Assembly: GCA_965227045.1 (NCBI GenBank)
Contig: OZ245718.1
Coordinates: forward strand, 1,550,001 to 1,614,000
Reading direction: 5' to 3'
Origin: UBA10649 sp965227045
Lineage (GTDB): Bacteria > Actinomycetota > Actinomycetes > S36-B12
Length of the DNA stretch: 64,000 nt
Shown: positions 1-8,851 of the stretch, in pieces
Position numbering within the stretch: position 1 is the first letter of the stretch
Layout of the letters: every line of letters starts with the position of its first letter
Translations under genes and position numbers: made by a program
The notes under the pieces: model-generated
Told to the model about the DNA's origin: nothing
Database searches by the model: none
Seen by the model: only the letters and a program-made list of their open reading frames with translations

Positions 1-56
1 ACAGCGCCGTGGTTCACCGGCATTTACGATCCGATCATCACACGCGAGGAGACTCC

Positions 57-1106
57 ATGAAGGCCGTACAGCTGGTTGCCTGGAAGACCGCCCCGGAGCT
101 CGTGGAGGTGCCGATTCCGGCCGCGGGACCCGGGCAGGTCGTCATCAAGATCGCCGGCGCCGGACTGTGCCACAGCGACCTCCACCTGATCCACGACTTC
201 GGCGACGGAATGTTCCCCTGGGGCCCGCCCTTCACCCTCGGCCACGAGAACGCCGGCTGGATTCACGAGCTGGGCACCGGGGTGGAGGGATTCGAGGTCG
301 GTGAGGCGGTTGCCGTGTTCGGGCCGTGGGGCTGCGGGTCATGCGCAGCCTGCGCCGACGGCCAGGACACCTACTGCCACGCGCCGCTTGACGGCTACGG
401 CTCGGCATTCGGCGGCGGTCTCGGCGTCGACGGCGGTCAGGCCGAGTTCATGCTCGTTCCCGACGCACGCCACCTCGTACGCATTCCGGACGGACTGGAT
501 CCCGTCGCTGCCGCGCCCGTCACCGATGCCGGCCTCACGCCGTATCACGCGATCAAGCTCTCCCTGCCCAAGCTCGTTCCCGGGTCCACCGCTCTGTGCA
601 TCGGAGTCGGCGGTCTGGGCCATCTCGGTGTGCAGATCCTCAAGGCGATGAGCGCGGCGAACGTCATCGCCATGGACCTCAAGGACGAGGCGCTCGCCCT
701 CGCGACCGGCTGCGGCGCCGACCTCACGGTGCGCTCGGACGCCGACGACGCGGTCGCGCAGGTGCGCGACGCCACCGGCGGGCGCGGCGCCGACGTGGTC
801 ATCGACTTCGTGGGCATCGACTCAACCCTCGCGACCGCCGTGGCGTGCGCGAAAGTCCAGGGCGACATGACCATCGTCGGTGTCGGCGGCGGGACGTTCC
901 CCATGGGACTGTTCGCCGCGCCCTACGAGTTGTGTGTGCGCTCGATCTACTGGGGCAAGCGCTCGGAACTCGGCGAGGTCCTCGCCCTCGCGGCGGGCGG
1001 CCACATCAAGCCCGAGTACACGACCTACTCACTCGACCATGCCCTCGACGCCTACGCCGCACTTGAGGCCGGGACGCTCAAGGGCCGCGCCGTCATCGTT
1101 CCTTAG
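57..1106 (+). CDS. Zinc-dependent alcohol dehydrogenase (MDR family), NAD(P)-dependent
   Basis: A 349-residue medium-chain dehydrogenase that should oxidise an alcohol or reduce an aldehyde/ketone with NAD(P). The catalytic zinc ligand region GLCHSD has Cys38, followed by the GHENAG histidine. A structural-zinc cluster with C-x2-C-x2-C-x7-C spacing (CGSCAAC...YC) lies near residue 100. The dinucleotide fold shows GVGGLGHLG. The ATG at 57 is chosen over the one at 9 because GAGGAG lies just upstream and the family N-terminus MKAVQL starts here. The next gene begins three bases after the stop, so the two are probably co-transcribed. The real substrate is not visible. Confidence 0.93.
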   Translation: MKAVQLVAWKTAPELVEVPIPAAGPGQVVIKIAGAGLCHSDLHLIHDFGDGMFPWGPPFTLGHENAGWIHELGTGVEGFEVGEAVAVFGPWGCGSCAACADGQDTYCHAPLDGYGSAFGGGLGVDGGQAEFMLVPDARHLVRIPDGLDPVAAAPVTDAGLTPYHAIKLSLPKLVPGSTALCIGVGGLGHLGVQILKAMSAANVIAMDLKDEALALATGCGADLTVRSDADDAVAQVRDATGGRGADVVIDFVGIDSTLATAVACAKVQGDMTIVGVGGGTFPMGLFAAPYELCVRSIYWGKRSELGEVLALAAGGHIKPEYTTYSLDHALDAYAALEAGTLKGRAVIVP

Positions 1107-1109
1107 TCC

Positions 1110-3065
1110 GTGACGCTCAGGGCGGCGCTTGAGCCGATCACCATCGGCACCATGCAGTTGAGCCACCGGCTCTTCGTCCCCACGCACGGAGGGGGCGCAG
1201 GATCGCTCACTGCCGATGATGCACGCTTCGAGGACCTGGTGCAGTACTGGCTGGCCCGCATCGACGACGGGTTCGAGTGGATCGGCGGGCCGACCGGCCA
1301 CGTGAAGCACGTGCACATTCCCGGCTTCGAGCCGACCGGAGTCGGTGCGCTCGGCAAGGAGCCTGGCATCTTCAGGCACCCGAAGTTCCATGAGCGCATG
1401 AGCAGCTTCGCGGAGCGCGTTCACGCGAAGGGCGCGTACCTGGGCGTGCAACTCGTGCAGCAAGGTGGCATGCCGAGCGCGCCGTCGGCGACGTTCTCTG
1501 GCTATCTCGACCATCGCGGCATTCACGTGCTCAGCCACGCCGAGGTCACCTGGATCATCAGCGAGTACATCGCCTCCGCTGTGATGGCTGCCGACGCCGG
1601 CGTCGACTCGATCGAACTTCACGCCAATCACGACGACATGATCGAGTGGTTCTTGTCGCCACTGACGAACAAGCGCACCGACGAGTACGGCGGCTCGTAC
1701 GACAATCGGCTTCGCTTCCTGCGCGAGATCGTCAACGGCATCCGAGCGAGCATCGACCGGCCGATCACGCTGGGCCTGCGGCTGACGATGGACCAGTACC
1801 TGGACGGCGGCTACGGACTCGACGACTGCATGCAGGTCATGCGCACGTTCGACGAGGACGGCACCGTCGACTACTTCAACCTTGACGTCGGCGGCAACTG
1901 GGGACCGGTCTCCTATATCCAGCACGGCATGTACCCCGAGGCCCACTGGGCCGAGCTGACCAAGAAGGCGAAGACGGCAACCTCACTTCCGGTGCTGTAC
2001 GTCGGCCGCGTCGTGCACGCCGAGACTGCCGAGCGCGTGATCGCCGACGGACAGGCCGACATGGTGGGAATGGTTCGCGCGCTGATCGCCGACAGCCACT
2101 GGCTCAGGAAGGCGAGGGATGGTCGGGCCGACGAGATCAGGCCGTGCATCGCGCTTGGGGACTGCATTCACCGCTACACGCTCGAGGGCCTGAGCTTCGG
2201 ATGCGGCATCAATGCCAGGGCCGGCCGGGAGTTGCGGACCGCCGTGTCGATCAGCCCGCGCCCGCAGTCGGTGCTCGTCGTCGGTGGCGGGCCTGCAGGT
2301 CTGGAGCTGGCCGCCTGCGCGGCTGAGCGCGGTCATCACGTGCAGCTATGGGAGGCGAGTCCCGAACTCGGCGGCCGCTTCGCGATCGCCGCCCGGCTTC
2401 GAGCAAACGCTCCGTACCAGGACTGGATCGACTGGTCTGTCGATCGCCTCCGCCGCCTGGACGTCGATGTCTATGCCGGACGCCGCGGAACCGTCCGCGA
2501 CGTGCTCGCAGCGAACGCCGACGTTGTTGCATTCGCGACCGGCGCGCGCGGACGCCGGCCGGGTATTCCCGGAGAGTTCCTGCCGCATGTGATCGGTGGC
2601 GACGCTGCAGTGCTGGGCACTGGTCGGCCGCTCGGCAGGCGGGTCCTCGTCCTGGCGATCGACGACGGACCCGCGCCATTGAGCGTGTCCGACCACCTCG
2701 CGCACCTGGGCCACGAGGTGGTACTGGCATTCGAGACGCCGGGGCCGTCACCCCTGGTCGGCAAGTACTACGCGGGCGCGATGTTCGCGAGCCTCGACGC
2801 CGCGGGAGTCGAACTGGTGCAGATGGCCAGGGCGGTCGCGATTCACCAGTCACGCGTGGACTTCGCCCATGCGTACAGCGACCGGCGTTTCACCATCGAG
2901 GGAATCGACTCGGTCGTGCTCGTGACCGGAGGCATCGGAAACGATGCGCTGTATCGCGCCGTCTCCCATCACCATCCGCGAACCCACCTCCTCGGCGATG
3001 CGTTCGCGCCGCGGCGGATGACCTTCGCCACCCGCCAGGCCTTCGAACTGGCGCAGTTGCTCTAG
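1110..3065 (+). CDS. Old-yellow-enzyme / trimethylamine-dehydrogenase-like FMN-FAD oxidoreductase
   Basis: A 651-residue protein with the architecture of 2,4-dienoyl-CoA reductase and trimethylamine dehydrogenase: an N-terminal FMN TIM barrel (about residues 1-335), an iron-sulfur segment (346-365), and a C-terminal FAD/NAD domain with VVGGGPAG near residue 390. The family uses four cysteines spaced C-x2-C-x2-C-x12-C. Here Cys346, Cys352 and Cys365 are present, but the second position is Leu349, so a normal 4Fe-4S cluster is doubtful. The GTG start lies three bases after the alcohol dehydrogenase. The role is probably reduction of an unsaturated substrate or oxidation of an amine; which one is not known. 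Confidence 0.85.
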   Translation: MTLRAALEPITIGTMQLSHRLFVPTHGGGAGSLTADDARFEDLVQYWLARIDDGFEWIGGPTGHVKHVHIPGFEPTGVGALGKEPGIFRHPKFHERMSSFAERVHAKGAYLGVQLVQQGGMPSAPSATFSGYLDHRGIHVLSHAEVTWIISEYIASAVMAADAGVDSIELHANHDDMIEWFLSPLTNKRTDEYGGSYDNRLRFLREIVNGIRASIDRPITLGLRLTMDQYLDGGYGLDDCMQVMRTFDEDGTVDYFNLDVGGNWGPVSYIQHGMYPEAHWAELTKKAKTATSLPVLYVGRVVHAETAERVIADGQADMVGMVRALIADSHWLRKARDGRADEIRPCIALGDCIHRYTLEGLSFGCGINARAGRELRTAVSISPRPQSVLVVGGGPAGLELAACAAERGHHVQLWEASPELGGRFAIAARLRANAPYQDWIDWSVDRLRRLDVDVYAGRRGTVRDVLAANADVVAFATGARGRRPGIPGEFLPHVIGGDAAVLGTGRPLGRRVLVLAIDDGPAPLSVSDHLAHLGHEVVLAFETPGPSPLVGKYYAGAMFASLDAAGVELVQMARAVAIHQSRVDFAHAYSDRRFTIEGIDSVVLVTGGIGNDALYRAVSHHHPRTHLLGDAFAPRRMTFATRQAFELAQLL

Positions 3066-3082
3066 CAGAGGCGAGGTCAGGA

Positions 3083-3126
3083 ACTGAGGAAGGGCGTGGC
3101 CCTTGGGAGCCACGCCCTTCCTCAGT
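3083..3126. terminator. Bidirectional hairpin terminator
   Basis: A perfect 18-bp stem (3083-3100 with 3109-3126) and an 8-base loop lie between two genes that end towards each other (stops at 3065 and 3142). It should stop transcription from both sides. Confidence 0.9.
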
Positions 3127-3141
3127 GCACTGCTTCGAGAA

Positions 3142-4254
3142 CTAGCTGACGCGCCAGATCTTCTTGAACTGCGCCTGGAAGTCCTTCACCCCGAGGTAGT
3201 CACCCTGAGGAGTCATGACCGCGGTGCCGACGTTCTTCTGGGTCAGGATCTGCGTGGGCAGATCCGTCTTGGCGAACGGAACTCCGGTCCACAGGCGAGC
3301 GAACGAGTCGATCGCGCTGTAGCCGACGATCGGCAGGGAGTAGCCGGTCCAGGCATTCTCGACCTTGGACTTGAGCTGCTCGATGTTTCCCTTGCCGGCG
3401 GTCAGGCCACCGATCAGCGGTGCGGAGCCGGGCGTGGCGCCAACCGTGAACAGTGCCTGCGGGACGCCGGGGAAGAAGTCGCCGAGGTCAGATGAGATGA
3501 AGTTGGTGCCCGGGTTCGCCTTGTAGACGTTGGCCACCTGTGCGGGGATGCCGGCGAAGTCAAGCTCGTTGAACTTCGTCGTGCAGGTCGGGCACAGCTT
3601 CTTCAGGTTCTTCGCGAACGACGTGTCGTAGCGCACGAGGACCGGGTAGATGCTGGTGCCGAACTGCTGCACCTTGGCCTTGCCATTGGTGTTCGCCACT
3701 GCGAAGGCCGCGATCATCTGGCCCCACAGGTCAAGGAGCTTGGCGTTGGCAATGTGCGAGTCGACGAGACCGCCGCCAGCCGGGGAGAGGCACGCCGAGC
3801 AGACGACCACGATGCCCTGGTCTGCGGCCTTCTTGTAGAGATCTCCATAGGACTCACGTTCTAGACCGGACACCGCGATGCCGTCGGGCTTCTTCGCGAT
3901 CGCCTGAGCCAGACCCTCTCGCTGAGCTTCGATGGTGGCGTCGACCGACAGCGTCTCCATGCGCCATCCCAACAGCTTGCCGGCCTCGGCCTGGTACTTG
4001 TTGAGAGTCACTCCGGCATCTGTATTGCTCGTGACGGCAATGACGTACTTGCCCTTCGGCGGAGCCTTGGGCAGCGGCGTGAAGTTGCCGATGCTGGTGG
4101 GGTTCTTGGAGTACTTGGCCACAATGGCCTTGGCGACTGAGATGCCGTCGGCGGATGGCCGAAGCGTGGGGGCCGATGAAGCGGCCGGCGCGATGCCGAC
4201 CACGGCCAGTGAGGCAGCGGCCACGAGGGCGACTGCAGCGATGGACTTGCGCAT
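3142..4254 (-). CDS. Periplasmic sugar-type substrate-binding protein (ABC transporter, Peripla_BP_4)
   Basis: A 370-residue secreted binding protein. MRKS is followed by a hydrophobic stretch and an AASSA-like cleavage site near residue 27. There is no lipobox cysteine, which is unusual for a Gram-positive binding protein. The body has the ribose-binding-protein pattern (YVIAVTSNTDAGVTLNKYQAEAGKLLGW, DGIAVSG, GIVVVCSACLSP). The ATG at 4254 is preferred to an upstream in-frame start because AGGAAG precedes it and the signal peptide begins there. No permease or ATPase gene lies nearby, so it is an orphan. The ligand is unknown. The leader region to 4519 contains palindromes that may control it. 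Confidence 0.85.
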   Translation of the reverse strand: MRKSIAAVALVAAASLAVVGIAPAASSAPTLRPSADGISVAKAIVAKYSKNPTSIGNFTPLPKAPPKGKYVIAVTSNTDAGVTLNKYQAEAGKLLGWRMETLSVDATIEAQREGLAQAIAKKPDGIAVSGLERESYGDLYKKAADQGIVVVCSACLSPAGGGLVDSHIANAKLLDLWGQMIAAFAVANTNGKAKVQQFGTSIYPVLVRYDTSFAKNLKKLCPTCTTKFNELDFAGIPAQVANVYKANPGTNFISSDLGDFFPGVPQALFTVGATPGSAPLIGGLTAGKGNIEQLKSKVENAWTGYSLPIVGYSAIDSFARLWTGVPFAKTDLPTQILTQKNVGTAVMTPQGDYLGVKDFQAQFKKIWRVS

Positions 4255-4449
4255 GGATATCTCTTCCTGTTGAGGGCCTAGAAGCGGACCTGTGCGCCGC
4301 CCCGATACCCCTGGTAGGCCCGTCCCATCCCTCAACGACGACGGGCCCACCAGGAGCGATTCGCGAAAGCTGTTCAGAACCAACTGCATTTCGTGAATCG
4401 CATGCTGACTGTCATGTCACTGGAGTGCAGGGAAAAGTTCGTCTTCGTT

Positions 4450-4487
4450 ACAGATCTGTGATAATCCCATGACGAGTGTCATGGGAT
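4450..4487. promoter_or_regulatory. Two adjacent palindromes, putative operator or terminator
   Basis: ACAGATCTGT at 4450-4459 is a perfect palindrome. At 4464-4487 ATCCCATGAC and GTCATGGGAT form perfect 10-base arms around GAGT. They lie downstream of the TetR stop (4520) and about 200 bases before the binding-protein start. The second could be a hairpin ending the TetR unit, but no T-run follows. An operator is equally possible. The rest of 4255-4519 shows no gene. Confidence 0.5.
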
Positions 4488-4519
4488 AGCCCGCGGTAGG
4501 CGCCGACGTATGCGGCGGG

Positions 4520-5116
4520 TTAGTGCGACGAGCGGGCGTTGCTGAGTCCATATGCGGAGAGGAGGTCTCGGAGTAGTTGACGCTGCTCGCGCGGACTCGA
4601 CGGTGTCTCTTCGAACGTCTCGGATGTGCCGATGCCCATGACGAACGCGAAGATGATGCGCGCCTGGAGCGACATGGCCCGGGTCGGCTTCGAGAGTCCT
4701 TGGGACTCGGCGATCACATGCTCGATTCGAGTTCGCGCGTGATGTACGTGCGCCCTCTGCATCGCAGCGAGTTCCTGATCGGCGGCGGCGGCCCCGTGAA
4801 ATGCCAGGTAGACACGCCAAAAGCGCCGGCTCTCGCTGTCGAGCGGAAGCAGCGCCTCCAGGCAGTCCTGCAGGGACCCACCGGCGGCAAGTTCCACGTC
4901 CCAGCGCGTAGCCGCCCGTAGGGCTGTCTGCTGGTACGTCGCGATCAACAGGTCCCGCATGTTCTCGAAATACGTAGCGACGATTGCACGGCTCGTGCCA
5001 GCAGCCTCAGCGACGCTGCGCGTCGACAGCGCGCCCATGCCCTGCTCAGCGATCAGGTCTGCCGCCAACTCAGCGACCTGAGCACGGGTCTTGACGCGAT
5101 CGACAAGAATCGCCAT
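4520..5116 (-). CDS. TetR-family transcriptional regulator
   Basis: A 198-residue repressor-type protein. The N-terminal helix-turn-helix is clear: TRAQVAELAADLIAEQGMGALSTRSVAEAAGTSRAIVATYFENMRDLL, about residues 8-55. It is followed by a variable ligand-binding domain. The ATG at 5116 overlaps by one base the TGA of the upstream phosphotransferase-like gene, so translation is probably coupled and the start is secure. By position it likely controls this gene pair or its neighbours. The inducer is unknown. Confidence 0.92.
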   Translation of the reverse strand: MAILVDRVKTRAQVAELAADLIAEQGMGALSTRSVAEAAGTSRAIVATYFENMRDLLIATYQQTALRAATRWDVELAAGGSLQDCLEALLPLDSESRRFWRVYLAFHGAAAADQELAAMQRAHVHHARTRIEHVIAESQGLSKPTRAMSLQARIIFAFVMGIGTSETFEETPSSPREQRQLLRDLLSAYGLSNARSSH

Positions 5117-6843
5117 CAGACGACCTCGAGTACCTCGATCGTGCCCTTGGCGCCATCGACGCGAACCAGGTCGCCCGTGTTGAGGATCGTCGTCGCACCA
5201 GGCAGTCCAGCCACGCACGGAATGCCGAGTTCACGCGCGACGATCATCGCGTGCGAACCCATCGATCCGGTGTTGACGATGACGGCGGACGCGACCATGA
5301 ACAGCGGTGTCCATGACGGATCGGTCTGCGGCGCGACCAGGATCTCCCCCGGCTCGAAGTCGCCGATCGCATCGGTGCCGAGAACCACGCGCACTCGACC
5401 TTCGGCAATGCCCTGCGACGCAGCCGCACCGTTGAGGGTCGTGCCGACAGTCGCCCGCGTCGTCGACGTCGAGCCCTTACGCGGCAGATCTGCAAGTGTG
5501 GGCATGGGCTTGGCGCTGTCGAGGAAGGTGGGAACCTCGAGCTCCTTGAGCGCGTTCCAGTCGGACTCCCGCTGGCGGAGGTCCGCAAGCAACGCAGTGG
5601 AGCCGAGCGCCAGTGCATCGAGCTCGGAGTCGAGGGCGATGAAGATCTGGCGCGAGTGGTCGAGCACACCTTCCGCTGCGAGCCGCTCGCCGAGTTCGAT
5701 GAGTGCCATCCGCGCCTCGTTCATGATCTTGATGCAGCTCGCCTTGCCGCTCTCGCGCCAGCCTGCAAACCGTCGTGCCGAGCCGACGGCGCCGCGGAAG
5801 GCCGCCTCGGTTGCCGCGTCCATTCCCGCAGTCGCCTCGGCCATTGCTTTGTCCGTTGCCGCCGCATGCGCGGCCTGGCTCGCCGATGGCGCCTGAGCGT
5901 CGTCGAGTTGACGCATCTTGTCGATCAATGCGAGAGCCAGCGACGGCTTCGACTCCCAGGACTCGGTGCCGAGGTCCCATTCGCTCGGCCCGCGATAGCC
6001 GAACTCATCGAGGAAACTCGCGAAATCACTCCAGAAACTCCCAGCCGCCGTTGGCAGCTGGGCGACGACGTTGTCGACACCCGACACGAACAACGCGGTC
6101 AGTTCTGGGCTCTCACGCACCGTGCGTGACAGTGACCAGAGCGCATACGTCGGGGCGGCCGACTCCACGTCGCCGGCGAAACCGAGGATCGTGACCAGCA
6201 GGTGGGCCTTCTCCGCGCCGAGCATTGCCCCGGCGACCGCTGGTCCGACGGCAGCGTTCGACGACCCGATCTGCTCACTGCGCCAGGCCAGCCGCTCGAA
6301 CGGCATGACGGAGCGGGCGCGGGCGACGAGTGCGCGATTGCTGAGCGCCTTGAGGTTGGGCCGCTCGGAGCGCAGTCGAGCCGCGATCGCCGCGTCCTCG
6401 TCACCGCTCTCGAACTTCGAGGTGGTCAGCACCCATCCAGCTCGCGCCGCACCGGCTGCGGACAGTGCCTCGTTCTGGTCGAGCGGGGACTCCGCGTGCG
6501 CGGGCGCGCCGGGCGAGTTGAAGAAGATCGAGTCGATCACCTCCCAGCCCATGCCCTTGCGGATGCCGAGAACGCGGACGTTGCTCTGGTTGATGTACAG
6601 GTACCCGTAGAAGAAGCCTCCGACCGAGGCCTCCTCCTGGAGTTCCTCGGAGGTGAAGCAGACGTCCTCGACGTATCCCGAGGCCCAGCCAGGCAGCACG
6701 TTCGGAATCCAGCACATCGTCGCACCCAGCGGCGTGATCGGGTCCGACATGACGTCGGCCGCATTCAGGCGGGTGTAGACCGTGAAGCGGGTGCTGGGCT
6801 CGGTATCGGTGAGCCAGGCCTTCTGCGACATGAGGGAGTCCAT
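5116..6843 (-). CDS. PEP-synthase-like phosphohistidine protein, copy 1 (no ATP-grasp domain)
   Basis: A 575-residue protein matching the middle and C-terminal domains of rifampin phosphotransferase, PEP synthase and phenylphosphate synthase subunit A. The N-terminus (RFTVYTRLNAADVMSDPITPL) resembles the start of the central domain. GYRGPSEWDLG marks its middle. The C-terminal swivel domain carries GSHAMIVARELGIP with the expected phospho-accepting His531. The N-terminal ATP-grasp domain that normally charges this histidine is absent and no separate gene for it lies in the window. The natural inference is phosphoryl transfer to a small substrate with a partner encoded elsewhere. The start at 6843 has a weak ribosome site; Met5 is an alternative. 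Paralogues lie at 8848 and 39637. Confidence 0.75.
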   Translation of the reverse strand: MDSLMSQKAWLTDTEPSTRFTVYTRLNAADVMSDPITPLGATMCWIPNVLPGWASGYVEDVCFTSEELQEEASVGGFFYGYLYINQSNVRVLGIRKGMGWEVIDSIFFNSPGAPAHAESPLDQNEALSAAGAARAGWVLTTSKFESGDEDAAIAARLRSERPNLKALSNRALVARARSVMPFERLAWRSEQIGSSNAAVGPAVAGAMLGAEKAHLLVTILGFAGDVESAAPTYALWSLSRTVRESPELTALFVSGVDNVVAQLPTAAGSFWSDFASFLDEFGYRGPSEWDLGTESWESKPSLALALIDKMRQLDDAQAPSASQAAHAAATDKAMAEATAGMDAATEAAFRGAVGSARRFAGWRESGKASCIKIMNEARMALIELGERLAAEGVLDHSRQIFIALDSELDALALGSTALLADLRQRESDWNALKELEVPTFLDSAKPMPTLADLPRKGSTSTTRATVGTTLNGAAASQGIAEGRVRVVLGTDAIGDFEPGEILVAPQTDPSWTPLFMVASAVIVNTGSMGSHAMIVARELGIPCVAGLPGATTILNTGDLVRVDGAKGTIEVLEVV

Positions 6844-6922
6844 TCATTCTCGGGCGGGGTGTCTGAGGAAGTGTGCCACCCCTGACTTGTACTCACCACC
6901 GAGTTTATGGAGATGACCCCTA

Positions 6923-8128
6923 CTAACCTCCGTGAACGGGCTCCCCGTCGAGCAGCCTGCGGACCGTCTCATGCGCGTGCTGCACCGCGATCTCATTGCG
7001 ACCGATCGTCATGTATTGGTCGGCCATGGTCTCCAAGCCGTCCTGAACGAGAGCCTGCGCGGTGTAGTCCTCGTCCCGGAAGGCCGCGAAGAACCATTCA
7101 GCCGTCTTCGCGGCCTCGTCGATCTCCTCGTCTGTCTGCGGGGGGTTGCGGAGCAGCGTGGTCTGCCAGGTCATGCTCTCCCCCCACGAGTCGCCCGGAA
7201 GCATGATGGAGATGACGGTGCGCTCGCGCATGCCGCCCGCGATCGCCATGCCGGGGAAGATCCAGTACACGAGTCCCATCGCCGCGGCCGGGTCCCACTC
7301 CTCGCGAGGCAGGTCCAGCATCGCGTCGAGAGCCTTGAGCGCGAAGACGTTGCGGATATGCGGGCCGTAGGCATCGAAGGTCGCTCGATTGGTGTGGTTG
7401 GTCAGCGCCACGGTCGTCGCGTGCAGCGAGGAGAAGTGGTAACTCTCCAGATATCCGTCGAGAGTCACCTTCCAGTTCGGTCCGGCGAGTTCCTTCGTCG
7501 TGAAGTGCGAGCACTTGTCGAGCTCCAGCGCCTCGAGCCTGGGCAGGACGTCGCCGAGCCAGCCGTCGATGTCCATCGCCAGGCCCGCGGTCAGGCAGAC
7601 GAACACGATGCCCGCGCGCTCTTCACAGGCAAGTCGAATGAGACCGTGGTCCTCGCGATCGACGGGTCCGAAGGTGTCCTCCCCCGGTACGCCGGTCAGC
7701 GTTCCGTCGGTGTCGTAGGTCCACGAGTGGTATCCGCACGTCAGGCGGCGAGCGCTGCCGCAACCCTCCGGAACGAGCTTCATCGATCGGTGACGACACA
7801 CATTGAGCATCGCGTTGAGGCGACCGTCCTTGCCGCGGATAAGAAGAATCTCTCGACCCACCACGCGCATCGCCTTGTAGTCGCCTACGCCGGCAAGCTC
7901 GGCGGACGTCGCCACCGGAATCGGAATCTTGTAGAAGATCTCCTGAATCTCGCGCTGCCACCCGTCTCGATCCAGGTAGTACGACATCGGAATGCGCATC
8001 TGCTCGGGAGCCATGTCGGTCGTCTGGTTTCGCAGATGCGAGCCGAGCCGATCGAGGATCGACAGCGCCTCGTCACGGCTCATGGCGGTGTGCGTGCCGG
8101 CCAGATACTGCGGAACCGTGTCAGTCAT
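6923..8128 (-). CDS. Rieske non-heme iron oxygenase, large subunit
   Basis: A 401-residue ring-hydroxylating oxygenase alpha subunit. The Rieske [2Fe-2S] ligands are Cys111, His113, Cys131 and His134 (CRHRS and CGYHSW). The mononuclear iron site shows DGYLESYHFSSLH, with His231 and His236. It would insert oxygen into an aromatic or otherwise unactivated substrate, using electrons from a ferredoxin/reductase. No reductase is adjacent; the ferredoxin at 17554 is a possible partner. The ATG start is nine bases after the histidine phosphatase stop, so it belongs to the 11068-6923 unit. Substrate unknown. Confidence 0.93.
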   Translation of the reverse strand: MTDTVPQYLAGTHTAMSRDEALSILDRLGSHLRNQTTDMAPEQMRIPMSYYLDRDGWQREIQEIFYKIPIPVATSAELAGVGDYKAMRVVGREILLIRGKDGRLNAMLNVCRHRSMKLVPEGCGSARRLTCGYHSWTYDTDGTLTGVPGEDTFGPVDREDHGLIRLACEERAGIVFVCLTAGLAMDIDGWLGDVLPRLEALELDKCSHFTTKELAGPNWKVTLDGYLESYHFSSLHATTVALTNHTNRATFDAYGPHIRNVFALKALDAMLDLPREEWDPAAAMGLVYWIFPGMAIAGGMRERTVISIMLPGDSWGESMTWQTTLLRNPPQTDEEIDEAAKTAEWFFAAFRDEDYTAQALVQDGLETMADQYMTIGRNEIAVQHAHETVRRLLDGEPVHGG

Positions 8129-8137
8129 CTATACAAC

Positions 8138-8851
8138 CTAATTCGTCAGGATGCCGATGTGAAGGTGCTGGTGCTCATTTATCGAATGCACTCGCCTGAT
8201 GTCCTCGTGGATGACCACCGTGCTAATGGAGCAGTGATGCGGAAGGAAGAACATGTCCTCCTCGATGCCCAAGATCGAGCCGAGCAGCGCATTGATGACT
8301 CCGCCGTGACTGATGAGCACGATGTGCTCGCCCTGATGCTCGTCGAGCAACGCGTCGATCGCGCCAAGGCAGCGAGCCCGGAAGTCAGCGGATGACTCCC
8401 CGAAGAACATGAGGTCCCAGCTCACCCAGCGCTGCCAGCGCTCCTCGTGGTCGGCCCACTCCGCCGGCGGCACGAGATCCTGAGGATTCGCGCCGTCAGG
8501 GATCTCGCGATACGAGTCGATCTCGCGCAACTCCGCACGTACCACCGGCTTCAGGCCGTGCGGAGACGCGATGATCTCGGCCGTCTCCATCGCGCGCTGC
8601 ATGGTGCTGCACGCGATGACATCGACGTCCTCCTCGCCGAGGACCGCCGCCACCGCATGGGCCTGCACGCGACCCAGCCCGGACAGCGGCGGGTTGTCCC
8701 ACAACGAGTGATCGAACTCGTCGCCCTCCGGATAGTCCTGCTGCGCGTGCCGGACCAAGGTCAGGCGCGTGACGTCCTTCCGCCCGATGAGAAACGGCGT
8801 GCGAACCGAGAACGGCGGCTCGGGAGGCGTCGGGGGAAGTTTGACGGTCAC
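8138..8851 (-). CDS. Histidine phosphatase family protein (phosphoglycerate-mutase-like)
   Basis: A 237-residue member of the histidine phosphatase superfamily. The catalytic LVRHAQ motif occurs near residue 33 and the second SHGGVIN motif near residue 180. The GTG start overlaps the stop of phosphotransferase-like copy 2 by four bases (GTGA), so the two are translationally coupled. That coupling is the main clue: a phosphatase made together with a putative phosphotransferase could remove the phosphate that protein adds, or act on an intermediate. This is inference; such phosphatases have many substrates. Confidence 0.9.
   Translation of the reverse strand: MTVKLPPTPPEPPFSVRTPFLIGRKDVTRLTLVRHAQQDYPEGDEFDHSLWDNPPLSGLGRVQAHAVAAVLGEEDVDVIACSTMQRAMETAEIIASPHGLKPVVRAELREIDSYREIPDGANPQDLVPPAEWADHEERWQRWVSWDLMFFGESSADFRARCLGAIDALLDEHQGEHIVLISHGGVINALLGSILGIEEDMFFLPHHCSISTVVIHEDIRRVHSINEHQHLHIGILTN

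Noticed and set aside
1..56. Start of the first gene at the ATG at 9
   Set aside because: The added 16 residues do not resemble the family N-terminus, and GAGGAG favours the ATG at 57.
5116..6843. Annotation of the three 575-residue proteins as PEP synthase or rifampin phosphotransferase
   Set aside because: The ATP-grasp domain needed for either activity is absent, so only the domain relationship is claimed.
6915..6930. TACTAA near 6921 as a further copy of the TACTAG promoter motif
   Set aside because: It contains the stop codon of the Rieske gene and lacks the final G and a palindrome.
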